Below are positions 8,580 to 20,414 of a stretch of DNA of 64,000 nucleotides, piece by piece. Position numbers and translations under genes: made by a program. The notes beneath the pieces were generated by a model, which was not told the origin of the DNA, made no database searches, and saw only the letters and a list, made by a program, of their open reading frames with translations. The stretch covers positions 237,712,337 to 237,776,336 of the forward strand of contig NC_039358.1 in assembly GCF_003573695.1 (NCBI RefSeq). Reading direction: 5' to 3'. The DNA is from Papaver somniferum (Eukaryota > Streptophyta > Magnoliopsida > Ranunculales > Papaveraceae). Every line of letters starts with the position of its first letter. Position 1 is the first letter of the stretch.

Positions 8580-11500
8580 TTACCTCCCTGACCGGGAAAA
8601 TTTCCGGCTTTTCATAGGAGGAGGACCCTGAGTATCACTGCCCCCTTGGGAACCACCATCTTCTCTAGTGCCTTGTTCATCATGATGTTGGCTACTTTGC
8701 CCCTGTTCAGCACGTTGTTGTGCTAGTTGCCTACGTGTTTTCCGGGTCCTATTACCTTCCTTAGCCAGCTCACCAAAAATCTTCTTTGCATTGGGATTTT
8801 CAATGGGCGTGCAGTAATCAGCATAGCGACATTGCTTCGCAGGATCAAACACTTCCCCTTTGCCAGCCGAGCAACAAAAATCCTTGACAAAAAGTTGCAT
8901 CCGTTCCCTCTATGTGCATTCAAAAAACAATTCACATTAACTAACTTATATTTGTATGTAGATGAATAACCCAATCACAGAAATAAATACTCACCACTAG
9001 TTTAAGAATGGTAGTATCATCTCTAGTGTCAGCTTGAGAAGCAGAGGTGGATGCTCTGTTGGTCCTCCTACCCATACCCTCATCTATCCGTATCACCCTA
9101 CCGTGGGAGAAGCCTTCGTACCATTCATAGTAATCTGGTGTTGCCTCGTGACCTTCATTCGCGTTCACCCATTATGTGATGTCTACAAGACTTGAGTGTC
9201 TATCATTCCAATGCTTCACATCAACTTCAGGTTCATAAACCACCTTTATATCTGAATCGTCAGCCTCGCATTTGTCCAACTTGTGCTTGAACGGAGGTAC
9301 ATAGTCGTCATCGGGTGAATCTTGAATAAACCCAAGTTGACGCATGATTCTCATCGGATTGTACATTGAATAACCGTTCGGATGAAAGAAAGGGCCATGG
9401 TAATACACGGCATCTTCCATTGCGCCAACTCTACCATCCTTGTACGGATTAAAGATTACCTCTTTCGCCGTGATGTTGTCAAATTTTTGGTGCATTTTTA
9501 TCAACGCATCATTTTGTTCCTTATCTTTAGAGCTGGTGAAGATGTATCGGGTTCCTGTTGGACTACCTTTGCTCCATTTTGGGTTGAGTTCCACGTCTTC
9601 ATTATCTTTGATCAGTGATGGGAAATGATCATAAAACCACACTATAACAACCAAATGATGAAAATTTTAAAAAAATGAAATAAAAGAAAAAAAATCAATT
9701 TTTGAATTTTTAAAACGTACAAAAATAAGACAACTTTCATCAATCCAAATACCTGGATTACAGCCAACTTCCCATTAATTTGAGAAGTTCGTTCGCGAGA
9801 TCCCTGAGAAAACTGACCATTCAGATGTGCAATTATGGCAGTCCCCCAAGAGTACTTGTTCACATCTTCCAAGGGATCAAAAATATGAAGAAGGTTGGCA
9901 CTGACCCTGTTACCTTTGCTGTCAGAAAATATAACCGACGCAATGACTTACAAAAAATACGACGCCGCTGCATAACGACATTCCATATCAGAGATACCAT
10001 CTTTATCTTCCTTTTCCCGTGTCCCAGAAAACATCTCCTTAATCTTAACAAGTTTGAACTCTTTCTTCAAGTATTTGGATCCCGGCACAAAAAGCCCATC
10101 AGTGGTGGCTTGATCCTAGCCAAACAAGTTCTTGGTCCCCCCATAGATATCATCCCAACTAGTCCTTTTCTTGAACTTCTCATTGGTTGATTTACCTTCG
10201 ACCTGCAACCCTAATATCTGTTATGCATCATCAAGAATCAATGCCATCTCACCAAAAGGAAGTTGGAATGTGTCGACTTTAGCGTAATACCTTTCACACA
10301 TACTAGATACTGCGACCTTATCATACGCAATTATAGAGTTCACAACCGCATTGTACAAACCGGAATTTTCAACATAGTCTCTAACTCTTGCACATTCACC
10401 TTATAGGGGCCACAACTCCATTTTGGTGTAAGAAGACTGGTACCTGAAAAGACGTGCGGCATTCTTATGATCCTACAAAATATAAACAAATAAATATTAA
10501 AACAAAAAATTTATAAAGTTAACATCAACTAATCAAATAGCAAATTTTTTTTGGGATTCTTACGATTGTCTCATAGATGGTATGAGCCCACAATCCAGGA
10601 TATCCAAATAGAACTTTGCCGCCATCTCTAGGTTCTCCTCTAAGTTTACCACCTCGAAGAGGAGACAACATCAAATGAGTAGCGAGAACGTGTCTCGCGC
10701 TGGGTGCAATATCTGTTCCATCCTTCTTAACCCTCTTTACCGGATTCGGCTTTGCATTCTCTTCCTCATCTTCAACAGTGGTTTTATCATCCTCCTCCTT
10801 ATCACCAGCAGCATCACCTTCATCCTTTTAATCCTCCTTATCACCAACATCATCCCCTTCATCCTCTTCCTCCTCCTCATCACCACCATTATTACCTTTA
10901 TCACCTTCCTCTTCCTCATCACCACCATTACCATCATCAGAATCATCACCACCACCATTTTTTTCATCATCCTTATCACCCTCTTCTTCCTCTTGTTCTT
11001 CTTCTTCCTCTTGTTCTTCTTCTTCCTCTTCTTCTTCTTGTATCTCTTTTTCTTGTATCTCTTTTTCTTGTATCTCATCTTCTTGTATCTCATCTTCTTC
11101 ACCACTACTGTTAGCGGAAATAACTGGAGAGTCTGATTTTGACGAATCAGACAACTCATTACCTTTGACTCTTGGTTCGGTTCTAGAAAATGATACCTCA
11201 CTCGGCTTTTTTCCGCGTAATGGACCGGCAAGTAAGTATCTATCGTGGCGGGGAGGTTTGGAAGGAGGAGTTATCGTTATTTCAACCTTGTCTTTGGTTT
11301 TATTGGCACTGTATTCCAAACACGAAAAAAAAAGCGAATAAGACATCAAATTTATGGAATCAGTTAAAGGGTCGTCATTGGCATGGTCTACAATACAAAC
11401 GACCCTTCTTTACAATGTGACGACTCAAATATACACGGTAAGGACCCTTTCAAAATTTTGGACAGAGAGGGTGATTTTGGTCCTTAAAGGGTCTAACCTA

Positions 11501-12048
11501 TAATATGGATGACGACTCTAGGGAATATATCTAAATGACGACTCTAAGGGACCTAAAAAATGACGACACTATCATTTTTTGGAACAGAAGGCTGTTCATT
11601 TTTAATCTAGAGTCGTTAAGCAATATGTAAGGGTCGTCAAACAAAATTCGTCATCTTCAACCTAATACGGTAACGACTCTATCCTAGGGCACCAAATGTT
11701 GAAGTAGCATAAAAAGGGTCGTCATATTTAACCTAACACGCTAACGATTTTTCATAAAACCATCATGCAATCTAAGAGTCGTTAGACTATTGTTTATCGA
11801 TACTAATGACCCACACACTGTAACTTCTAATTTTCAGTTACCAAACTCGATTACACAATCAAAACACAACCAAAACATCGAATATAAGGTGGGTTTAAGT
11901 TCACATACCTTATAATTGGAGCCATTCCTTTCTTGGGTTTCGATTTTTTGGCTTCAGAAGTTCTTATCACGTAAACCTTTGCTTTTACCGCATCTACGAG
12001 ATTTGGGATTTGAAGAGCTTCTCTAGCGGTCTGCTTTGTACGAGCCAT
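8580..12048 (-). pseudogene. Plant-mobile-domain (PMD) protein with H3-tail-like leader, decayed (E1)
   Basis: Five exons fit by splice signals and phase: 12048-11909, 11308-10564, 10472-9753, 9641-8995 and 8909-8580. Exon 1 begins MARTKQTARE and ends MAPII. Exon 2 has a basic/Pro stretch then a long Glu/Asp-rich tract. Exons 3-4 carry the PMD hallmark: FQLPFGEMALILDD then QILGLQVEGK, KGNRVS, NKYSWGTAIIAHL and WFYDHFPSL. Exon 5 is a basic, low-complexity tail. PMD proteins in plants are often transposon-borne and some act in silencing pathways. Six in-frame stops (after GDKED, WPL, LILDDA, KNLFG, SYFL and VDIT) mark a pseudogene; at least two fit C-to-T or G-to-A decay. The homologue in E2 (53252-56590) shares exon structure and phases. 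Confidence 0.8.
11355..11835. repeat. E1 motif array in PMD intron 1
   Basis: About a dozen motif copies in under 500 bp, in both orientations: GGGTCGTCA (11370, 11627, 11717), TGACGACTC (11418, 11509, 11536, 11562), AGAGTCGTTA (11610, 11774), AACGACTCTA (11673). It occupies most of the first intron of the PMD gene. Confidence 0.85.
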
Positions 12049-12414
12049 GTTTGTAGAAGAAGTTAATCGTCGATTAAAGTTTTATCATCGACGATTACAC
12101 GATGAATCGGTTGAAGAACATTTTTTTCTTCGGGGAAAGTCGTTGATGGTGATGGTGGAGAAAATGAAGAGGAGGGGAAGAAGATGAAGAGAAAAATGAT
12201 TTCTCTTTTAGTTTAGGGTGTAAATTGGGGACCTTAATTAGGGCGGTTAATTAGTGATAACTGATTTTTAAGATTTAGGTTTAGTAAAGGGTAAAATAGT
12301 ACTCTCATGTTTGGATTGATACACCCCTGAAAATTTGGGGGGCAAATAAAATTTCATGGCCCCCAATTAAAATGTTTGGCCCCCAATTAAGCTAGGATAA
12401 AGAATAGTCCCTTA

Positions 12415-12939
12415 GAGCTAGCACTATGGAGAGGGATCCCTCAAAACCCCAAAAACCCAAGTACGATGGTCTCCTAAATCCCTACTCATGTAGGGATACT
12501 CACATTTTTCTCTACAAGGTTGATCAGATCTGATCAGCCTTGTAGGGAAGGGAAATCACACGGGTACTGAGTATCCGTTTACTTTTTCACTTTACGAGTA
12601 CTGAGTACTCATATTTTTTTTTCTGGTTTTTAAACTTTTACTCTTAAAAATTCTCCTTTTCACTCCTTGTTTTTTTTACTAAAACTCGTTTTTTTTACCT
12701 ATTTGATATATTCTTCTTTACTCTAAAATATCTTTTCACCTAGATAAATATATTCCCATGAAAAAAACGAAAAAAAATAAATACGCGTACTGAGTAACTG
12801 TTTGGCACTATTCATACGGGTACTGAGTACGCGTCTCGTGTAGGGAAGGGATGAGGGGGCACCATAGCAAGATTGAGTGCCATCCCTTCCCTACATTTGA
12901 GGGATAGGGAAGGGATAGCTAGCACCATAGTGCTAGCTC
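12415..12939. mobile_element. Tourist-like MITE 1 (525 bp, TTA duplication)
   Basis: Terminal inverted repeat GAGCTAGCACTATGG at 12415 and its complement ending at 12939, flanked by TTA on both sides (12412-12414 and 12940-12942), as expected for PIF/Harbinger-type MITEs. It carries a near-perfect palindrome at 12512-12545 centred on GATC, and several copies of GTACTGAGTA (near 12565, 12598, 12786, 12822). Confidence 0.85.
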
Positions 12940-12942
12940 TTA

Positions 12943-13359
12943 GAGCATCTCAAATATAAGGTGAAGGTTTTATTTTATTTTTGTGACACATAGGATTTTA
13001 GACCCTCATTTACATTAAATTCATCTCCAATAGTGGGTCCTATTAAGTAGGAAGGGTGTCAAAATAAATATGAAGGTCTTGGAGAAAGTCTTATTTAGAC
13101 CTTGGGAATGACCTCCACGTCATCTTTTTAACCATATTTTAAATTTTTATTTTCAAATAATTTTTTCTAAACCAATAGGAAAGAGGGAACCAATTTTATC
13201 ATTATCAAGAAAAACAAATCCTCAAAATAAGACCCCCACTGTTGGATATAGTCCATAAGAAAAGCGTTGCTATTTTTGCCACATACATATGACCCCATAA
13301 AAAAGGATCTAAATAAAAACTCCACGTAGGATTTTTAACACCCACTGTTGGAGATGCTC
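12943..13359. mobile_element. Tourist-like MITE 2 (417 bp, TTA duplication)
   Basis: Starts GAGCATCTC and ends with its complement GAGATGCTC at 13359, flanked by TTA at 12940-12942 (shared with MITE 1) and 13360-13362. The shared TTA means one MITE inserted exactly at the border of the other. Confidence 0.8.
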
Positions 13360-13649
13360 TTATACTCCTTTGTTTTAGGAGCATCTCTTATAGAAGAAGA
13401 ATACAATCAGATTAGATGGTCAGAATTTTCCTGATATACCATCATCTCTCCCTTATACATAAAATTCTTTTGGATATCTTTGTGATTTATCGCTCTTTCT
13501 CTTCACGATCTACTTGTAATTGGTGTCCTTATTTGTATTACGGTTTTGATTATATTTTATTTTGATGTTTTTGTTACTCTTGTAAGCGAACACGTAATCA
13601 CTATTTTGATTTTAATGAATTGAAATATGTTGATTGTCCAAAAAAAAAG
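13360..13649 (+). mobile_element. Poly-A retroposon, copy 1
   Basis: Sequence from ACTCCTTTGTTTTAGGAGC to a terminal run of A, followed by TAAAGAATAGTCCC (13650-13663), which also occurs at 12398-12411. This 14-bp direct repeat is the kind made by LINE-driven insertion, with the two MITEs lying at the 5' end of the retroposon. A second copy lies at 32664-33012. No coding frame; either a SINE or the 3' end of a LINE. Confidence 0.6.
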
Positions 13650-13708
13650 TAAAGAATAGTCCCACATGAGTAAAGTAGATCTTAAACTGAGCCAATAGAC
13701 AAATGCTG

Positions 13709-13945
13709 TCCCACACGATTTTGCGGGATGACTTCCTGCAAAAGCGGCTTCTTTACCGTTGGATGATCAAATCAACGGTTAGATTCACATTCAGAAAAGG
13801 ACTCATCACTTTCAGAAAAGGACCCACCATTTTTAGGAAAGGACACACCACTTCCCCTTAAGGGTTCAAGGTTGTTAGATTTTTAGCATGATCTAACGGT
13901 AAAGAAGCCGCTTTTGCGGGAAGCCATTCCGCAAAGTCGTGTGGG
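13709..13945. mobile_element. Long-TIR MITE (about 237 bp)
   Basis: Left arm TCCCACACGATTTTGCGG.. to TTACCGTTGGA (13709-13763) is inverted at the right (about 13885-13945) with few mismatches, an arm of about 55 bp. The core holds short repeats of CTTTCAGAAAAGGAC. No convincing target duplication was seen. Confidence 0.75.
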
Positions 13946-14212
13946 ATTACACTGCTCGATCCAATATAATATCTTGGTTTGGTGTAGCTATTGCCAATTG
14001 GTGGGTGGGTTGGATGTCTATTACAATAGTCCCTGTCCTATATCACTGATGGGCTTGTTACTAAATGACAAAAAAATCATTAAAAAAAAGTCATAAAGAT
14101 CTATCCACAAAATCTACACAAAAACTTCTCATTAGAAAAAGTCATAGAGATCTACCCAAAAAGTCTACACAAAAACTTCTAAAACTAAATGATAGAGATC
14201 TACCCACAAAGT

Positions 14213-14655
14213 CTACACAAAAACTTTACAACCATAAATTTTCGTCGGAGGAATCCAAGTCCAATTCACCCACCATAAAGTCTGAGGCATAAACCAGAAG
14301 TTTGGATACCATGAAGTGATAACTTGCATCAAATGTGAATGCTTCCTAAAATAAACCACAAAAACACTTACAAATTGTTCATTGGACCGGCTAAAGTGAC
14401 TAGCGTTCAAAATACGACGTTGGATAGATAAATAAGCAAGTATCACACTTTCGATGACTTGGTGCCTATCATGGATTTGTTGAACACTTCTTTCATTCGG
14501 ATTCCCAAAAGCTTGCCTATATTTTTTACCTTTGTCCAAAAGGTTTCGGTGTATACCATTACAGAGGTCTTATTTTTAATTCAAGTTTTGGCGTACTATG
14601 CTTTGGTAATTTCCAAATCTTCGACAGAGTCAAACGATGACGTTTCTCGTATGTG
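14213..14655 (-). pseudogene. Myb/SANT-like gene remnant (E3)
   Basis: Minus-strand reading gives SFDSVEDLEITKA, a TAG where the family has Trp, then TSVMVYTETFWTKVKNI and, after a frameshift, NPNERSVQQIHDRHQVIESV. This is the order seen in the Myb/SANT-like proteins of E1. At least two stops and one frameshift make it a pseudogene. Confidence 0.6.
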
Positions 14656-14814
14656 GAGGTATTAAATGAGTAGTTATGGAGTATATGGAGTGAGTGGAAA
14701 GAGAATGAACAATTTTGGGGAAAATGAGGTCTAAGGATGAGGTCTACATATATAGAGAGAGACCCCAACGACTAGTCTTTTCGAAAAAAGTGAAGTAATT
14801 TGGCACAATTATTC

Positions 14815-16050
14815 GGTCTCCTCGAAGGTCCATACAATCCGATTATGTTTTTATGCCACCAAGAATCGGTGTTTATGTTAGCTAATATAGACTAATTAAA
14901 GATCCGTAAAAATTTTGAATTTTTACCGACAATAATCAGTTTATATAATTTCACATGTGATTCTATTCTAGATAGAAAAAGATACAGAAAAAACCACATA
15001 AACCAACAATAATTGGATTATAATGACCTCACACATAAACCGATTTCATTATGGACCCTCGTTAATCGATTTATGTTAACATATCAAGTATCCCGATTAT
15101 CGACCTGTGTTTGGAAAACTAAATTATTGGGCATGCATAAACTTGTTTTACGATACCCATAATTATAATTAAAACTTTAAGTGCATTAAGTTCAACACCA
15201 GGATCATCCAAAATATAAAACTTAACCATCCTAAAAGAGTGTTAAAACTTAAAACTTAAACAACCAAGTATTAAAACCTTACACTTTTAATATCTAAAAC
15301 TTAACCTTAGAAATCATGGAGCACCAACATCAGGAGTATTTGCAGCAGCAGCAGCTTCTGTTTCAGCAAGGGCTTCAACTCTAGCCATTTCTTCAAACTC
15401 ACCTTCCAAATGTTTATCGCGATCCCTCCCAGATGAAATCAAATCTCTCCTTCTCCTCGCAAACCTGATGACCTCAAGGAGTTCTTCCAGTGCAAGCTTG
15501 ATCTACCAGTGTGACGGCTTCTCCAGACGAGTCTCACCGCCATAGGCGAACTTGTAGAGGCTTCTTTGTGGAACGCGTTGTGGTACTTTGTGAAATCCTC
15601 CTGGGTGAGCTCTCGAGAGTAAAATGCTAGGTGGCCGAAGTCCATATCTACATAAAAAAATCTAGTTAACAATTGGTACATAGGAAACATATGTATTCCG
15701 ATTGTAAACACAAAATACAGGAATTTCGAACATTATGAATCAGTTTATGTGGTACATATATAAAAACAGATTGTGAAGAGACAATTCTTAATCGATGCAT
15801 TAACAAGCAAATAAAATCCGATTGTGGAAACCCATAGTTCAAAGAATTTAGCACCCAGAATCGGTTTATGATAATGGACTTATAAACCGATTTTGGTGAT
15901 GTCTTTTCATATTCCGATTTCGTACCCAGAATCGGTCTATGTTAATCATCATGTAAAACGATTAATCTGCATGCTCTTCCTGGCTGCAGAACAAAACCCG
16001 TAATCGGCTTACACGATATATTAACATAAACCGATTCTTGGTAGATCAGA
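14815..16050. repeat. E3 motif array, AATCGGTTTATG / CATAAACCGATT
   Basis: Copies in both orientations occur for example near 14839, 14865, 15041, 15069, 15739, 15862, 15889, 15932, 15956, 16013 and 16029. Several form inverted pairs, such as AATCGGTCTATG with AAACGATT about 25 bp on. A minus-strand frame at 15439-15711 was not recognised as any known protein. Confidence 0.7.
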
Positions 16051-16496
16051 TATTTTGATTTTCAAAAACTGAAGATTTAAACATATAAATCAATGAAGAA
16101 ATGCGAATACTAGAACGAGTTGATGGAAATTTACCTTTTTCTTGGTTGGATCGCAGATCGTTGGAGAAGATCAGTTTTTTTTATTAGGGTTTTGAAAATT
16201 TGAAAAAATTAAGATGAAACTTGAAAGTTTTTTTGATTTAGGTTTTTTATGTTTTTAGATTTTACTGAAATTGGTTAACATTAGTATTTATTGTATATGG
16301 CTTAGTTTTAGGAATTAATCTGAGGGTAAATTAGACTTATTAAGAAGTTTGGCACCCATAACCATTTGGTATAGAGTTGAAAGAAAAATTTGATAGGTCC
16401 AAATAATCAGCCTATGTCCCAATTTAGTTAGGTTCTTAAGCTACTAGAATTTGTAGATTATTCAAAAATTTGGAGCTTTGAACTTTTACCGAAAAT

Positions 16497-16650
16497 GCTA
16501 TTCACCTCCCTGCACTGCTCCCTCCAATCTACACCACACATTTAGGATTTGAATCACATTCAGGTACAGGTGGGATTCATCATTTTCCAGATGCGGGGTT
16601 TAGATTGGAGGGAGCAGAGTAGGGAGGTGGAAAACAGGGAACTGAATAGC
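16497..16650. mobile_element. Small foldback element (about 154 bp)
   Basis: GCTATTCACCTCCCTGCACT at the left is mirrored by a matching arm that ends GAATAGC at 16650. Arms of 30-35 bp with a few mismatches. It lies about 400 bp upstream of the ankyrin gene. Confidence 0.6.
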
Positions 16651-17050
16651 ACCACCGAATTTTTATTTTAATATTAGTGGAGCTAACTTTTATAGTTATC
16701 TTTTAACCGATCTCTACTCCATCGGAAACAAACAAATAAAAAGCATTTGCTACAAAAGATAACAAAATAAAAAAATTAGACCCAACGCGGCTAGGCAGTT
16801 GAATAGTCACTTGACTCGCTTGTTTGTTTTTGTATCGAGTCTTTTACTCGGTTTCTTTGTCTTTTTGTGTTCAGTTAGTCAAGATCCAAGACTTCAGACT
16901 AAGACTCATCGAGTCAACTGAGAATTTCTTTATTCTTTCCATTTACTACTATATCTTCTCTAATCAATTTGTATCACTCACTCATAAACAGAAACTTCAA
17001 TTCTTGATCATCAATATCTTCCATATCCATCTTATATTTCTTCACCGGAC

Positions 17051-19063
17051 ATGGATCCAAGGTTGTATGAAGCTATAACTTCAGGAAACATCTACAAACT
17101 GGAAAGGCTATTAGCTACAAGGAATGATGTGAATGAATATATTACAACTCAAACTACAGCTACTCGCAAGAATACTGTTCTACATGTTGCTGTACAATTC
17201 AAAAGAAAGATGTTTGTAGAGGAATTATGCAAGAGATGCTCGCAACCTGGGGTATTAATAATGCAACAAAACTTCAAAGGAGATACTGTGTTGCATATCG
17301 CTGCAAGGCTAGGATTGTCTGATATAGTCGCAGTTCTTATACGTCATGTAGATAATCGTTGCGGTATTACGGTGCAAGAGCTAGTGAGAATGGTGAATCA
17401 AAAGAACGACACAGCTTTGCATGATGCAGTTCGTAATCATAAGTTTTTAGTAGGGAGATTGCTGATTGAAGCAGATCCGTTGTTTGAGTATTTTCCAAAT
17501 GATGCCGGTGAAACCCCACTTTACCTTGCTGCTGAAGAAGGGTTGTATGATTTTGTAGTTTCGATCTTACAAAAATGTCCTTCGGCAGCTCATAATGGTC
17601 CTGGCGGCCGAACAACGTTGCACGTAGCTGTAGCTAATGGGTACTCAGGTATGTATACCAGTCGGTTAAATTTTAAGTTTAGATTTTCCGATAAATCTTT
17701 CATCATCATTGTGTCTTACATAAATCTTGTGTAATCAATACAGAAATAACAAAATTATTACTCGAGAAGAAACCAAGTTTGATACATCAAAGAGACGAAA
17801 ATGGAAACAGTGCACTCCACTATGCTGCATATTTCGCCAATCCAAAGGTGGCTATTCAATTACTAGAAGCTGACCCTTCTATTGCATTGGGGAAGGACAA
17901 TGATGGCAGGACTGCTCTTCACATTGCAGCAAGTAGTCGTTTGCCAAGAAATATTGCATACCTGCTCAAGGTTGACACCCTTGGTCCTGCGCAACATACA
18001 AAAATTGGCCGTCTCGGTCTCCAACCCTTCGCTTACATGAAATTTAAATGTGAAAACACACAAGTAATTGAAGAGGTAACTAAATGCTGCCAAGAATGCT
18101 GGGAAGAACTTGATAACAACGGTCAGAATTTTCTTCACGTTGCCGCTGAAAATGGAAGTGTGAGAGTGATGAAGTATATCTTAGGGAAATCAAACTTGGT
18201 TGAGAATATTATAAACGACGAGGATTACCAAGGGAATACACCTTTGCATCTGGTACTCAGATCAAAAAGTATTGAATGTTTGCGAATTCTCTGCAGGGAC
18301 AAGAGAGTGAAAAAGAAGGCTATCAACAATGATAACTTGACAGCTTTCGATATTCTTCTTCATGATTTGGTACGTACCTCTCTCACTCTCTATGTGCTTC
18401 TGTATATATATGTCTCTCTCTTTCAGATCAATGTGATGTGATGTGCTTAACTGTACGTAATTAATTTAGGACAAGGCAGATATGCCACACAGGGAGTTTA
18501 TACAAGCAGGCTATAGATACCTGTTTGAAGGAGGATTGCTATGGTATGGGAGAAGCCAAATCAGAATAGACAAAGAAGATGAAAGATATGGAGCCATATC
18601 GCAGAATAAGTACAAGATGGCTATAGAATGTGCAAAAGAACTATCTGAAAGCCAGATAGTAGTGACTACACTTATAGCTGCAGTTACATACACAGTTGGT
18701 TTAGCATTACCTGGAGGCTACAACAGTGGCGGACCATCAGTAGGCTTACCAATCTTAAGCGGCGTACCAGCTTTCAAAGTTTTTGTCAGGTGCAACAGCA
18801 CTGCCCTGCTTCTATCAATTATAGTTTTACACATCCATTACTTTAACAAACTCATTCCTCATAGAAAAGCCAAATCAGTGGTACTCCGGGCACTAGTCAC
18901 TCATGTTCTCATGTTCAGTGCCACTGTATTAATGTTAATGGCATTCTTAGTCGGAAATTACATCTTCTTTGGCCACTCAGCAACTTTTACCAGTCCTGTG
19001 GCTTCTGCTGGCATTATAGTTGTTTTTTATTTCCTTGTTAAATTTCTCAAAAAAGCTAATTGA
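17051..19063 (+). CDS. ACD6-like ankyrin-repeat membrane protein with PGG domain
   Basis: Three exons, 17051-17648, 17744-18369 and 18470-19063, all with GT..AG introns and consistent phases, give 605 residues without a stop. The N-terminal two thirds are ankyrin repeats (NTVLHVAVQFK, DTVLHIAARLGLSDIV, ETPLYLAAEEG, NSALHYAAYFANP, RTALHIAASS, QNFLHVAAENGS, NTPLHLVLRS). The C-terminal exon has the PGG domain (LPGGYNSGGPSVGLPIL after VTTLIAAVTYTVGLA) and about four membrane helices. This is the plan of ACCELERATED CELL DEATH 6 / ITN1-type plasma-membrane proteins, which act in immunity and salicylic-acid or salt responses. Which paralogue it is cannot be told. It is the only host gene here that looks intact. 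Confidence 0.92.
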
Positions 19064-19202
19064 ACTTGTAAAGCAAAAATTAATTAAGGAATTTTAGATC
19101 AAAGCGGAAACTGTATTTTCCTGTATTTTCCTGTATTTAAAATTCCGACATATATACTGCAACAGTTAGGGTATCATGCACTTTTCTTTCTCTGTAGCTT
19201 CC

Positions 19203-20414
19203 ATGGAAAATTCAGAATTATCCTCAGTTCATCAAAGAAGCGAACGACAACTCCCACCATCACCAAGAGCAGCACCTTGGCTTGTTTACCTACATGGAAA
19301 AAAAATGTAAGTTTCAAACTTTCTATAATATATCTGATCCCATTAACATATCTTATAGAAAAGACATACCAGAGTTGACTGTCCAAGACGATTTTGGCAG
19401 AAGCCTTGTCACCAAGGATGGTTAGTCATCCTTTGTTATGGTTCAGAATATGGAGAATGTTTTCTGTGGAATCCTGCATCATTAGAAACTATACAGTTAC
19501 CTAAATTCCTAGATTGTGTAACATATAAACATGATGTCATAGACTGTGTTTTGTCTTCACCTCCTCAGACCAGCAGTAATACTAATGGAAGTAGTAGCAG
19601 TAGTGGTGGTGGGGATGAGGATGGTGGTACAAACGGCGGTTGTAATAGTAGCACTGATAATTCAATGGTTTATATTCTTTTTGATGGTGGTAAATATCCT
19701 GACGTCACTCTTATTTATTGTCATCCTGGTGAAAAAGAATGGAGAAAGCATGAATTTGTTAACGTAGATGACAGAGATCTTAAAGAGATGTTATGGTTTA
19801 AGGGTAAGTTATATATAATGTGCTGGAGAGGTGATCACTTAGAGATGGAAATACAACATGGTTCTGGTAACGTGGAAACACTCGGTATAAGTGATTTTAG
19901 TACTGGCTTAGAAAGTTCTAAATATGATCAACTAGCAGCAGGACAGTTGGTGAGCTGGTTTGAACAGCATTGGATAGCGTCGTTCCATGAAATTTTTACC
20001 ATAGAAATAACGTACATTCCAAGAGGTATTTATCAAAACTCTGTAACCGGCGTAGAAATAAGAAAACTGGATTTCTCAACAATGAATTGGGTGGAAGTGA
20101 AGAGTTTAAATGATTATGTCTTTTTTCTAAGCGGTAGTGTGCAACTATGTTGCTTGGCCTCAGAGTTAGGTTTATCAAAAGGTTGTGTGTATTTTACGCA
20201 ATGCGAAGAGATGAGTTTGTACAAATATGACTTGCAAGATGATGGTATTTTAATTTGTTTACCATGTCCTGATCTCCCAAAGCAGTGGTTGAACTTAACG
20301 CCACCAAAATGGCTGATGATCTCTACAACAGACCATATGTTCCGGAAGGGGAGTGACATAGAACAAGTATTAGGAGATTTTATATATTTATGTATATATT
20401 GTTTATATGGTTAA
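19203..20414 (+). pseudogene. KIB/DUF295 beta-propeller protein, frameshifted
   Basis: Three frames must be joined to read it. From an ATG at 19203 the protein runs to PWLVYLHGKK, where a run of eight A shifts the frame. The second piece gives KFQTFYNISDPINISYRKDIPEL; then the frame shifts again near 19417 and continues WLVILCYGSEYGECFLWNPASLETIQLP and on through 20414, including a Ser/Gly-rich insert, VTLIYCHPGEKEWRKH and FKGKLYIMCW. These are KIB1-4 (DUF295) beta-propeller features, as in plant F-box/kelch-like proteins. No F-box is present. The C-terminus looks truncated where retrotransposon sequence begins after 20414. Two frameshifts make it a probable pseudogene, though sequencing error in the A run is possible. 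Confidence 0.7.

Larger units (their letters stand above)
69..12396. mobile_element. E1: 12.3-kb Mutator-like DNA transposon, multi-gene, decayed
   Basis: The left end (from 69) reads CCTAGCTTAATTGGGGGC then AAACATTTTAA. The right end, read on the minus strand from 12396, gives the same sequence with one extra C, so these are terminal inverted repeats of about 30 bp. A second GGGGCC block follows at both ends. Flanks are GTAAAGAA (61-68) and ATAAAGAA (12397-12404), a 7/8 target duplication of a length seen for MULEs. Inside lie a mudrA-like gene (+), Myb/SANT-like genes (-,-,+), a coiled-coil gene (+) and a PMD gene (-), separated by arrays of AGAGTCGTCA / TGACGACTCT. A 1.7-kb element is nested at 2944-4648. 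Stops in the transposase and PMD genes show it cannot be autonomous now. Confidence 0.85.
14040..16440. mobile_element. E3: degraded relative of E1 with AATCGGTTTATG motif
   Basis: This stretch has a broken Myb/SANT-like gene like those of E1 and a dense array of AATCGGTTTATG and its complement between 14820 and 16040. Near 14090-14225 a roughly 50-bp unit (GATCTACCCACAAAGTCTAC) repeats three times. I could not match terminal inverted repeats, so both ends are estimates. It may be a deletion remnant of a larger element. Confidence 0.5.

Noticed and set aside
10675..11136. Long open frame on the plus strand rich in Leu/Ile/Phe
   Set aside because: It is the antisense of the Glu/Asp-rich tract in exon 2 of the minus-strand PMD gene; GAA/GAT codons read backwards as TTC/ATC.
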